Assembly: GCA_029959085.1 (NCBI GenBank)
Contig: JARWIR010000008.1
Coordinates: 18,958,001 to 19,022,000, forward strand
DNA from: Nemophila menziesii
Taxonomy: Eukaryota; Streptophyta; Magnoliopsida; Boraginales; Hydrophyllaceae
Length of the DNA: 64,000 nucleotides
Direction of reading: 5' to 3'
A model generated the notes under the pieces. It made no database searches and was not told the DNA's origin. It saw only the letters and a program-made list of their open reading frames with translations. Made by a program: the position numbers and the translations under genes. This document shows positions 1 to 9,554 of the stretch, piece by piece (the first letter of the stretch is position 1; each line of letters opens with the position of its first letter).

Positions 1-1279
1 TCTTTACTTCAGGCCTACCTTTTTTTTAATTCTCGGTCCATTGAATAGACTTCTGGTCTATTGAGATTTGTTACAACTTTCACGTAAAAGATACTTAATT
101 TATGCTTCCGGCATAAATATTTTCATTTAAGATTTGGACCTAAATAGTAATATTATGCTTCAGGCATTTTTTTTGTCTTTAGTCATCGGACCTATAACAA
201 TTAAGGCTTCAGGCCAATAGGACTAATTTCATACTTCTAGGATATGAGATTTTGTTTTTAGGTTTCGAGCCTATAAAATTTGTTTTATGCTTCTAGCATA
301 TAAATTTTGTTGTAACCTTTTCTTGAAAGAAATAATTTCGTTTGGACATATAATTTCATTGCACCCTTCATGGATGTCTAGTTTATTTCTCGATTTAATT
401 CTTTCATGATTTTTCAATATTAAGGAAATTCATGAAAAATAGTCATTTAAATTTATATTAGCAATTACACTTTATTCCTTAATTATTTTGTGTAATTTTT
501 TTTTAACAAAAATTGATATAGGCTTCTAGCCTTTAAAATTTGATCTAGGCTTCAAGCCTTTAGATAATTTGCTTTTATGCTTCAAGCATATAGATTTATT
601 TTTTAGACTTCGAGCCTGTGAGTTGATTTATCCAAATCAAAACTTTTATGTCGGAAAACATCATAGTCTTACAATTTGTCTTGTTTTCATAGTATAGCCG
701 TATATAAAAAAACAATAATAATATTTGTTGTTACACTTTGGATAAGGCATATGAGTAGCCACTATTAAAATTCAATATTCCATTGAAAAGCACACCTATG
801 TTACTCCATATGATATAATTTCCGGCCTTTAAGTTTTCGATTTTATGCTTCGGGCATATATTTTATTTCCTAGGCTTCGGGCCTATAACATAAAATTTAG
901 GCTTCAGGCCTATACGGTTATTTTTCCATGCTTATACGGTTATATTTCCATGCTTCGGGCATTGTAGGCTTCAAGCCTAGAAAAATATCTCGTTTCATTT
1001 TTAAGCCATTCAAAATTATATTTACATATAGGCTTCAGGCCTCAATTTTTTTTATAAAGTGATAACCGATTTATCTGCTTGAATAGTATAAGAGTATTGT
1101 ATAGGATGCAATGGAAGTCCATCTAATATTTATCGATTGCAATGGAAAGTCCTTATAATACACTCTCTTATTTTCTATGTGAAAAGAAATATATATATTA
1201 TATATAAAATAGAACAATATAAATCATACCTGGAAATATTCTTCCTTGATTCGATCGGTAGAGACTCGTGCTGATAACG
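1..1279 (-). mobile_element. Leader/internal start of a minus-strand Copia-like LTR element, running off the window
   Basis: This lies immediately inside the LTR at 1280-1481 when read on the minus strand, so it should be the untranslated leader and start of the internal region; the rest lies left of the window. No gag-like reading frame is visible here. The stretch is dominated by about 15 short palindromes of the forms AGGCTTCRRGCCT and ATGCTTCRRGCAT (clear ones at 101-115, 286-300, 547-559, 576-590, 844-858, 871-885, 898-912, 965-979 and 1030-1042). The Copia assignment is by resemblance of the LTR and primer-site region only. Confidence 0.5.
1262..1279 (-). promoter_or_regulatory. Putative primer-binding site next to the 5' LTR
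   Basis: On the minus strand the bases directly after the LTR read CGTTATCAGCACGAGTC. A CGTTATCAGCACGA string right after a short LTR is a pattern I associate with a group of plant Copia elements; I cannot name the priming tRNA with certainty. Confidence 0.4.
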
Positions 1280-1481
1280 TGTTATAAATTAAAGAAGAAG
1301 AATAAGAAGATATAGAGAGAAAATGATCTTGTATTTCCAATATCAACTCTAGTACTATTACAATGAAACAAGTCCTATATTTATAGGAAATAAGTGACTC
1401 TTCACATACCCTATTTACAAGAAATAAGTAGAAGACCTTTGACCTTTGAACATCCACATAATAAACAATTTATTCATAACA
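1280..1481 (-). mobile_element. 5' LTR of a Copia-like element (minus strand)
   Basis: Read on the minus strand, the LTR starts TGTTATGAAT and ends TTATAACA, a 6-bp terminal inverted repeat (TGTTAT/ATAACA) with the TG...CA ends of LTRs. It holds a TATA-like palindrome TCCTATAAATATAGGA (about 1372-1387), a plausible transcription start signal. The partner 3' LTR is outside the window, so no TSD can be tested. The open frame across 1224-1457 on this strand is LTR sequence, not a gene. Confidence 0.6.
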
Positions 1482-2377
1482 GTATAAAGTGAATTTCTCA
1501 GGCTAAATATATTCTGCCTATGTTTAATCTTGTATGGTTTTTTATTGGAATATCTTAGGACTATTTTATTAATTTCTTCAAATGATAATTATTTTGATTC
1601 GAGATTTTCATGATTCGTTATTGAAAACAAGAATTGTTTTAATTTTAGCATTTTTATATCGTGTTTTCATTAATTCTAATAATTCGAATTGTTGCAATTT
1701 TAGCGTTTTTCATTCTAATAGTTCAGTGGTATTAAGGAATACTTTTAATATATTAGATTAAACACAATATGAAATAAATTTACCACAAATATGAAAATAT
1801 TCAATAGCCTAAATATCTCATAAAAACATTAATTTTGTACACTAATTTATCTTTTTGTTTTTGGGCAATTTTTTTTCGTTCGACTCCGATTTCATTTGGG
1901 TATTATGTTTGGTTAATAGATAATGACAAATAATTAAAAATTTTGAATGATAGATAAGAGTTTATTGTTCAATTTATAATTATCTTACATTTTTTTATAT
2001 GATAAGATTAACTCATTCAAGATAACTATTTAATGATTAAATGATGTTTAAATCTTGTTAATATACAATAATTAATATACAATGTTGTTACTACTACACA
2101 TGTTTTGTTTAAACTAAAAGAAAAAAATATTGTCTACAAGAGTCGTGCCGTAAGTAACTTTTGTGTTTACTTTACTATTTGTATAATTCTTTGTTAAACA
2201 ATACTATTTTTTCTGGCTAACAAAAATCTCATGGAAACCGTTAGTCAACTTATCTTATACGCATTACGTATTTTAGTTGTGTATATTATTGTTGAAGTGT
2301 AATTATGAATTCAAATTGTAGGTTCATTTCCTTCAATCACAAAATGTGATTGTTACATTAAGGGACAAGGAGGAAAT
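1482..2377. other. AT-rich stretch without recognised gene
   Basis: No coding region of useful length. Around 1620-1730 there is a loose direct repeat of about 45 bp containing AATTTTAGC(A/G)TTTTT. Nothing else identifiable. Confidence 0.5.
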
Positions 2378-3967
2378 TGATGTCTCCCTTTTTTTTCGAA
2401 TTATATTCTCTTAGGAGACATCAAATTAGGTGATTATTTGACTTATTTACTAGACTTTTAAGCTTATTTGGTCATATTACGATTTCTTCCCTTGGATTTG
2501 GATTATTTGTGTTTTAGAGCTTTTATGCGTTAATTCGTTTATTTCTAGTGTAAAGTTCTTAGGTTTATGGTTTGATAGAGTATCAAGACGAGGAGAAGAA
2601 ACGGAATTAAAAGTCTTGGATTAAGCGTTGAAGTCAAAGGCGAGAATAATTGATTCGAAGAAGTAATTAGTGAAGAATAAAATCTGAAATGCTGTCACAA
2701 ATCACTGTTTTTGAGCATCTTAGCCACTGATTCAGCCTTGGAGCATAAAATGAGGTAGATAGAGCTTGAAGTCAGGAAGATTTTCCAAGTTGAACGAAGT
2801 GATTCCGAGTCTGGACGCAAATGTTACAGCTGTTTTAGTAACAGCTAGTCACCAGTTACGAGATTTATTAAATGGATTGGGCTTTTATTCTAATTAACCA
2901 AATTCTTCTTTTTAAAAGCCCAATCCGTTTTTCCCACTATAAAAAGACCTTTGACTTCAGTTTTTACACACAATTCATATTAGAGAAAAAAAGCAACGCT
3001 TGGAGAAGTCAGAGAAGCAAAAAGGAGAGAGAAAGCTAAAGCTGGAGAATTCCTTCTTCCAACAACAGCAATTATCAACCCTTTATTTAGGTTTTTCTTA
3101 TTTCTGTAATTCATTATGAACACCTTTTCTCTTAATTTAGTAGTTTTTAATATTAGCATGAGTTAAATCTTTAAGTGCTTGAGATTCTCATTAATGGGTT
3201 GAACCCAATTATATTGAATATTTGTTTTTGGATTTGGGATTATTTTAATTTAAATTGAATTGGGTAATTTCGTATTGACTATTATTTTGCATTTAAATAC
3301 TGTCTTTGAAGTCATGAATCAAATATAGGAATTAGTAATTAAGCTATTTACCTTGGTGGGGAAGTGATCGCCTTGACGGGGGGGTTTAATTACGAAACTA
3401 AATAATAGATGTAAGGTAGAAATTATTGACCCTGGCGGGCTTAGTTAACCTTATAGCCAATTGGGTAGAATACTTGACCATTCAAAGGTGGATTATAATC
3501 CCCCTGACGGGGTTTGTAACACCTAAGAATAGCTCCTAAGTCCACCCTGACGGGGGTTAGGAGACTATAGAATCCCGACTAGTACTTAATCCCGATTCAT
3601 CCCTTAAACATAACATTGATTTAATAGATTTAGGTGAAACTCTTGCGAAACTCAAGTACTGCCTTTAAATCGTTGCGTCTACTCATCTTTATTTACTTGC
3701 GTCTTATTTATTTGCATTAGTTAATTTAGTAATTTAATTTATTTGCATCTTAGTCTTTAATCAAAAACCAAAACAAATCTTTATATCATTTATTTTCCGC
3801 ATCACATAACAATTATCTACACTTATAACATAACATCGAAAGTCATATCCAATCCGTCCATGAGATCGAAATCCCGTTTACTGGATATTACTTAAACGAC
3901 CCGTACACTTGTGGTACGTGTCTTGCCTTTTTAGGTGTGTTATTTTAGAACACACAAGGAGACACCC
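2378..3967 (+). mobile_element. Solo LTR (copy 1 of family shared with 21681-23223)
   Basis: A 1.59-kb unit starting TGATGTCTCC and ending GGAGACACCC, matching the inverted 1.54-kb unit at 21681-23223 along its length. The flanks are near-identical 5-mers (GAAAT before, GAATT after), consistent with a slightly decayed target-site duplication. It begins with a 10-bp inverted repeat (TGATGTCTCC at 2378, GGAGACATCA at 2414), carries several CCCTGACGGGG-like hairpin motifs at 3355-3560, and ends with the palindrome GTGTGTTATTTTAGAACACAC. A TATA-like CTATAAAAAG lies near 2938. The string ACCCGTACACTTG near the 3' end recalls LTRs of large plant Gypsy elements, but no internal region is present, so the superfamily is a guess. 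Confidence 0.7.
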
Positions 3968-3972
3968 GAATT

Positions 3973-4573
3973 TTATCGATTAAAATCACTACAAGTAAGA
4001 AATAAATCAAACTTTTCTTTTATGCGAGTAAAGTTCATTACAATAATAATGATTTTGAATTATATGTAGAATTGGAAGCAAATCATGAATCATGATTGGA
4101 AAAAAGGAAGACAGGTGGCTGGATGGGATTATAATCACATGGTAAAATTACTCATAGGTTATACAGTTATATGATTTATATTTGTAATACATATTTACTT
4201 ATTTAAACTATTTCAAATAAATAGGCTATTGTCGCGGTTCCTCAAATGGAGCGATATATGTATGTTGATATATCAATGTTTTGTAGAGTTATGAGACGGA
4301 TGCACAAAAAATAAAATAAAAATATTGAAAGGATTCAAGAAATAGACATTCAATAGTTACGAGTTATTTCGTATTCATGTCATCTTAAATATTTGAGATT
4401 TTTATTTTGTATTACATATGAGTATATTTTGGTTGATTAAATTATAAGTTATGTAACTATTGACAAATTTTAAATTTACTTTTATCTCAAGAAATGTGTG
4501 TTTATCCAGTGTTATATTTATTTTTTGAAATTAATATTGTTAAAGTGTTTTCAAGCACGGATTCATACCTAGT
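3973..4573. other. AT-rich stretch without recognised gene
   Basis: No supported reading frame, repeat or known element; it ends in a (TA)n run at about 4574-4595. Confidence 0.5.
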
Positions 4574-5802
4574 GTATATATATATATATATATATGGGGG
4601 ATTTACTTTTAAAGGCCCAATGGGGGGTGGGATTCTATTTTAAATCTCACTACCTAAACACTAGTTGAAACCCAACTAGGAAGTAAGAAAAACCCAAAAT
4701 ACCCTCTAAGCCATCTTAACACTGAGAAACCCACCCAACTAAAACACCAAACTCATTAAGCAGATCCAAAAATCTCACCCCTCCCCTCATCTCCTCTCTC
4801 TCGCATCTCACTAACGAAACCCACACCCCCATCACAGCAACACCACCAACAACATCCCATCTGACCTTTCCCTTCCCCTTCCCACCTTCGGACCTTCTCC
4901 ACCACCACCGCGAACCATCCACCACCACCATGAACCATCCTTAGATTTGGGCTCCACCATCATCCATGCTTCACTGCAGATCTGTGCTCCACCGTGATCA
5001 CCTCCCCACCCACCGCCCTCTCGCCGCCTTTGAACACGAAATGGAGACGCCTCTGCTGCACACCAACGCTCGAACATGTGACCTCGCCGCCCCACCACCA
5101 TCACCATTATTCACCAGATATCACCGCTGCACACGAAACCCTTGAGTATTTTTCACTATCGAAGTCATTCTTCACCAAATCTCCCTGCTGCTTCACCATC
5201 ACCAACCTCTTCCCTCCGCCGTGGATCTCCCCTATCATCTTGGTTCGTGGATCGAGTTGCCAATTTGCTTTTTTTCGTTGAACCTTATGGGGCCAGCCCC
5301 AGTATGTTGTTTGTATCTGATGGAGCCAGCCCCAGATAGGTTTTGTTGGTAATGGGGCCAGCCAACTATGGTGTGTAAATTGTTAGTACCGTGTTGTTAT
5401 TGTATATAGTTGATCCAAAAAGTTTTATTTGTTTATGTTGTGTGTTTTGTTCCTACTGGGTACAGCCCAATAATGGGTTGAGTTGCACTTTTTATGGGCA
5501 TGGGTACAGCCCACAGGGGGCAAACTTGTTTTTTGTTGAAGTCCATTTTTATGCGATATGGGGCCATCCCGTACTGGGTTTTATTCTTGATGGGGCCAAC
5601 CCATATAACTATTAAAGGCTTGAGAAAAAATCAATAAGCGAATCAAATAACAAATATGAAGGGTACGGGTCTGTGCCCATGAAGAACAAGGGCAAAAGAG
5701 GAAAAATTTAAACTAGAAAATTAGAATTGGGACTTTAATAGGATTTTTTATAACTAGGATATAAATTGGAAAGTTGTAGGATTTTAGGCCTCAATTTGTA
5801 TT

Positions 5803-5833
<31 letters not shown>

Positions 5834-5834
5834 A
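4574..5834. repeat. GC-rich unclassified repeat bounded by microsatellites
   Basis: A (TA)n run at 4574-4595 and a C10-(CT)n run at 5803-5834 bracket this block. Its edges are loosely inverted (GGGGGATTTAC...AGGCCC on the left; the complement of AGGCCTCAATTTGTATTCCCCC on the right), like a MULE or foldback element, but I find no convincing TSD. The middle (4690-5270) is GC-rich and has overlapping open frames on both strands that resemble no protein I know. From 5283 to 5610 there are about seven degenerate copies of TGGGGCCAGCCC. It resembles the two GC-rich MULEs at 9555 and 32407 in composition only. Confidence 0.4.
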
Positions 5835-5845
5835 TATGCCACATA

Positions 5846-6347
5846 ATGATAAACTATTTTCTTTTTGGTCTATGTAAAACATTTCCAAATCCTAAGAATC
5901 ACCCGGTCTCTAATCTAGAAAATAAAACATCCATATATGTAGATGATACTAGATTTGTGGCCCTCTATCAAGCTTTTCTTGCAATGATGTCTGCTCAAAC
6001 ATTAAAACGTCGTGAGATGTGGTGGTAGTGTACCAGACCAATGCCACCTTCACAATCTTGCGTATCAAAAGCTGAATTGACCACGTTCCTACTGACTAAA
6101 ACCTGATACCTTGAATAATCTTAAGTTTATCAGAGAAAATAGATTTCTCTAATAAATCATATTGTTCACACATTTTTGTCGATGTTAGTACCGCATGTGC
6201 TTTCTCTTCAGTTGTTGACGTGTAATTAACATTCCGGGAATGAGACAGGCGTATCCTGTTGCTCTTGTGGATTTTGAAAATATCAATACCTATATCCTCC
6301 CACTTGTTAATAAATGACGCATCACAAACAAATGACACGTTACTCAT
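5846..6347 (-). pseudogene. LINE RNase H-like domain remnant
   Basis: The minus-strand frame ending at 6096 reads SFVCDASFINKWEDIGIDIF, then THSR-like text (RLSHSRNVNY), TTEEKAHAVL and IFSDKLKII. This is the order of the RNase H domain (RVT_3 type) found at the C-terminus of plant L1-type LINEs and related loci: first Asp in CDAS, Glu in TEEKA, third Asp in SDK. Downstream on the same strand (6095-5846) the frame is broken by stops. No other part of a LINE adjoins it, so it is a 5'-truncated scrap. It could instead be a remnant of a host gene with the same domain. Confidence 0.55.
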
Positions 6348-6350
6348 GAA

Positions 6351-6915
6351 TTCTTGGATCGCTTACTCGTGAAGCAATGTTATATTTTTTTGTTTTTATT
6401 AGTATTTTAATGTTTAGTTGTTTTTGGTTTTACTTTGAATCTTTCTGTTTGTCTCTCTACATATATAACAGGTTTAATCTTCCTTCTTTTGCACAGTTAC
6501 TCTTGTATATTTGAATTTAAAATTACCCCTATCAAATTCTTCTTCATGAAGCTGGTTGTGTCAAAGATCACGTGTTTCTTGTTCTTCTCCGAGTTCATCC
6601 ATTGTCTTCTTACTTGAAAAGACATCGGGTTTTCTTGTTATTACTTTGATTTATTATGTTCTTGTATTGTTTTGATGTTTTTTGTACTCAGTTTCCATGA
6701 ACAAATTTTTGTCTAGCATTTTTAGTAGATATCTTAATCCAACTACCAAGTATTGGTTTGATCTTAGCTTTATTTTTTGTAGTTGCATTCTTCATGCTCG
6801 AAAAAACCACAACCATAAAAGCATTTCCAAAGATTCTCATATTTAAACTTAACCCATGTAGAAACTAATGGGTTTTCCGAGTAGTTAAAGCCTCCAATGA
6901 TTGGATTTTCAAGAT
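6351..6915. other. Stretch without recognised gene
   Basis: T-rich sequence with a 60-residue hydrophobic open frame (6435-6617) that I do not believe is a gene. Nothing else recognised. Confidence 0.4.
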
Positions 6916-7110
6916 TCAAATCCAATTTAATACGAGTAAAGGAGAGTTTATTAATTTACATGTTAGGTGATGAACCATTCCTAAACTTCTGCAAATCTCT
7001 TCAATGTTTTCTTTGTTGAGTAGTATTATAGGTAGACCATACACTTGAATCCACAGAGTAGTGTAAGCGATTTTATTCCGTATTTGACTTGTATGTGTCA
7101 TTAATAGCAA
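6840..7110 (-). pseudogene. DUF4283-like fragment of a LINE ORF1
   Basis: The minus strand from 7110 reads TTLWIQVYGLPIILLNKENI followed by EEICRSLGMVHHLT. This matches the part of DUF4283-type ORF1 proteins where a 'W-x-Q/R-x-x-x-L-P' segment is followed by an 'IG...IG' segment. It is only about 65 residues long and lacks the zinc knuckle. It may belong with the RNase H scrap at 5846-6347 (same strand), with the reverse transcriptase lost, but that is inference. Confidence 0.4.
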
Positions 7111-7812
7111 GATGTTTTTCGAATAAAGTCAAGGTCTCTAAGTCCAGATCTTAGTTTTGTCTTCATTATTTCCAAATATGATGGCTAATTCGTTGTGTCG
7201 AATCTGCTATATTTTCATGAGTAAATACATCGTTTACCCCCTGAACTTTACCCCGATTAACTGATTGCCCCCAAAGTTTAAAATGCGACTAGTTGCCCCC
7301 TAAACTTTAACTTCGTGACTCGATGCCCCTTGTGACCATTTTCCGTCAATTTTTTCCGTTAATTCGCAGCGTGCGTGCCACGCGCCGTTAATTCATGACT
7401 CCTTGCCCCCTGAACTTTTTTTTTTTTCAGAATTATCGTGACTCGTTGCCCCCTGAACTTTTTTTCAGAATTATCGTGACTCGTTGCCCCCTGAACTTTT
7501 TTTTCAGAATTAATTATTTAAAAAATCATTTTAACAGGGGCAAAATTGGTATTTTAAAGCTTCTTCTCCATGATCTTCTTCTCCAAAGCTTTAAATCTTC
7601 AAATCTTCAAATCTTCAAATCTTCAAATCTTCAAATCTTTAAATTTTCAAATCTTCAAATCTTATTGAGTGAAACACCAATTTATATTGTACACAATTAC
7701 GGGTTCAGAAGAAAATTAATACTGTATAAATTTATTGAGTGAAACAACCCAAAAGTTTGTATACTCTGGCTAATTTCCTCTAATATATTGGATTAATTTT
7801 TTTTTTAAATGG

Positions 7813-8157
7813 GTGGAATCAATTAAATTGTTGGGTGTACAATCTTGGGCGATTTACTATAGATTGTTAGAAGAATTTACAAGTCATAAATCTTGGGAAT
7901 CGCTATTGGTTAGTAATGCTATAAGTTTTTGTAAGTCTGACAAGTATGCATTACTACATAATCAAAGTGGATTTAATGAAGATAGTGGATCAGAGTAAGA
8001 TAGTAAGATTAAGCGCAAAAAGAAAGGGAAAAGGAGAAAAAATAGTGATGTGGATGATTTTGAATTTTCAAGTGATGGGTTGAATCTGCAATCAGGAGTT
8101 GGTGATTGGTTGCTTTCTATTGATGCGTACTTTGCTACATGGAACATTGTAAGTCCC
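7813..8157 (+). pseudogene. Captured fragment of an unidentified host gene
   Basis: An open frame of about 115 codons in the same frame as the RPL35A copy downstream, interrupted only by one TAA at 7996-7998. It reads like a genuine protein: an aromatic N-terminal part (VQSWAIYYRLLEEF, then HKSWESLLVS), an acidic stretch ending EDSGSE, a basic run [10 protein letters not shown], then acidic/serine residues and [14 protein letters not shown]. The fragment stops at a perfect splice-donor string, ATT|GTAAGT (near 8146), suggesting that genomic exon sequence plus the start of an intron was captured. I do not recognise the protein and do not assign a function. Confidence 0.5.
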
Positions 8158-8169
8158 AGACGCACAAAA

Positions 8170-8500
8170 ATGGTGAAGGGACGTCAAGGCGAACACGTCA
8201 GACTTTACTCCAGAGGCACCATCCTCGGTTACAAGAGATCAAAGTCGAACCAGTATCCAAACACTTCGTTGGTTCAACTTGAGGGAGTTAACACAACAGA
8301 GGAAGTAGCATGGTATTTGGGTAAGAAATTGACTTATATCTACAAGGCCAAGACCAAGAAGAACGGTTCAACCTACCGATGCATTTGGGGAAAGGTTGCT
8401 AGGCCTCACGGAAACAGTGGTGTGGTTCGTGCTAGGTTCACTTCCAATTTACCACCTAAATCCATGGGTGATCGTGTTAGGGTTTATGATGTATCCTAGC
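8170..8500 (+). pseudogene. RPL35A: Intronless captured copy of ribosomal protein L35a (eL33)
   Basis: From the ATG at 8170 the frame reads [16 protein letters not shown], then [44 protein letters not shown] and SNLPPKSMG, which is unmistakably 60S ribosomal protein L35a, a component of the large cytosolic ribosomal subunit. About 109 residues are present against the usual ~112. There is no intron, whereas plant copies of this gene normally have several, so the copy derives from a transcript. The last codons are out of frame: the normal C-terminal end is readable one frame over and the present frame ends early in ...DVS. The open frame extends upstream in frame to 8050, so a 149-residue fusion protein could be made. 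It lies inside the MULE at 7219-8902, so it is a captured retrocopy rather than the functional gene. Confidence 0.85.
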
Positions 8501-8911
8501 AACATTTAAATCCTTAAGTGTGTGAAAGGGCTGTAGATCTGGTTATTTGAAACCACTTTCCAGATTTTTTTTATCAAACTTTCTCCATTAAAGAAGAAGA
8601 AGTGTAAAATATCCAAAATACCCATCTTTAAAAAAAAGGATATAATTAACAATTTTTTTAAAAAAAAATATAGGAGGCAATTAGTCACGAAATTAAACTT
8701 TAGGGGGCAAAAATAGGTGGCAACTAGTCCACGCGCGCGTGGCACCCACGCTGCGAATTAACGGAAAAAATGAACAAGAAACAGCAAAAAGGACTAACGA
8801 GTCACAAAGTTAAAGTTTAGGGGGCAACTAGTCGCATTTTAAACTTTAAGCGGCAATTAGTCAATCAGGGTAAAGTTCAGGGGATAAACGATATATTTAC
8901 TCTATTTTCAT

Positions 8912-9545
8912 ATCACTAGTTTTTTTTTTTTTTTGTCATGATTTTCATATCACTAGTAAGGCCCAATGTTTGTTGATCATGTTTTTGATTTGGGTAAAGC
9001 TACCTTCGTGCATCAGTTTTATGTGAGTCTGAGTTTGTCCATTATTTCATAAAATGTATTATCTTTGGTTGTGATAACATTCTTACTATTGTTACCATTA
9101 TAACACGATGAAGCGCATAAATTCATCTTCAGAGAAAAGAAAAGGATAAAGTGATGTTTAAGATGGTACCAGAAATAAATAGAAGCCAAGAAGATGATCG
9201 TTGATTTGAGGAAAAAAGAAAAGAAAGAAGAGAGAAAAGAAAGAAGAGAGAAAAGAAAAAAGGAAAAAAATATAGAAAAGGTTTAAAGTTGATAATGAAA
9301 ATGGTGAACAATGGAGAGAAACTATTTTTTTGAGAGAATCTCATTCATCTTGACAAAAGAAAAAGAGAGAGAGAATCTCATTCATAAAGGTTGGTCCAAT
9401 AAATTGATAATGTACTTCGGCTATTTAATTGAAAATCTTTTTACATAATTATTTAACATAAAAAATGAACATTACATAATCTGAGATTGTTTTTTGTTCA
9501 AACATAATCTGAGATAACTCTGACAAATAATCGATCGAAACTAAA
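8912..9545. other. Intergenic stretch
   Basis: Contains a T15 run (about 8920-8935) and a purine-rich block 9135-9375 (AAGAAAGAGAG-like). No gene supported; the minus-strand frame 9129-9344 is low-complexity. Confidence 0.45.
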
Positions 9546-9554
9546 TTGAATAAA

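Larger units (their letters stand above)
7219..8902 (+). mobile_element. Pack-MULE-type element with ~170-bp TIRs and captured genes
   Basis: The 1,684-bp element starts and ends with long inverted repeats (about 7219-7395 and 8735-8902) that begin GAGTAAATA and contain AAAATGCGACTAGTTGCCCCC in both arms. It is flanked by a perfect 9-bp direct repeat TATTTTCAT (7210-7218 and 8903-8911), the TSD length of Mutator-like elements. Inside are three copies of a ~45-bp unit with GACTCGTTGCCCCCTGAAC (7395-7515), an octamer array (TTCAAATC)n at about 7590-7660, and two gene-derived pieces (7813-8157 and 8170-8500). No transposase, so it is non-autonomous. Its ends resemble those of the element at 23560-24727. 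Confidence 0.85.

Noticed and set aside
1224..1457. 77-codon minus-strand frame
   Set aside because: Lies over an LTR and primer site; LTR sequence, not a gene.
4716..5281. Overlapping frames on both strands at 4.7-5.3 kb
   Set aside because: Composition artefacts of a GC-rich, C-biased block; no motif recognised.
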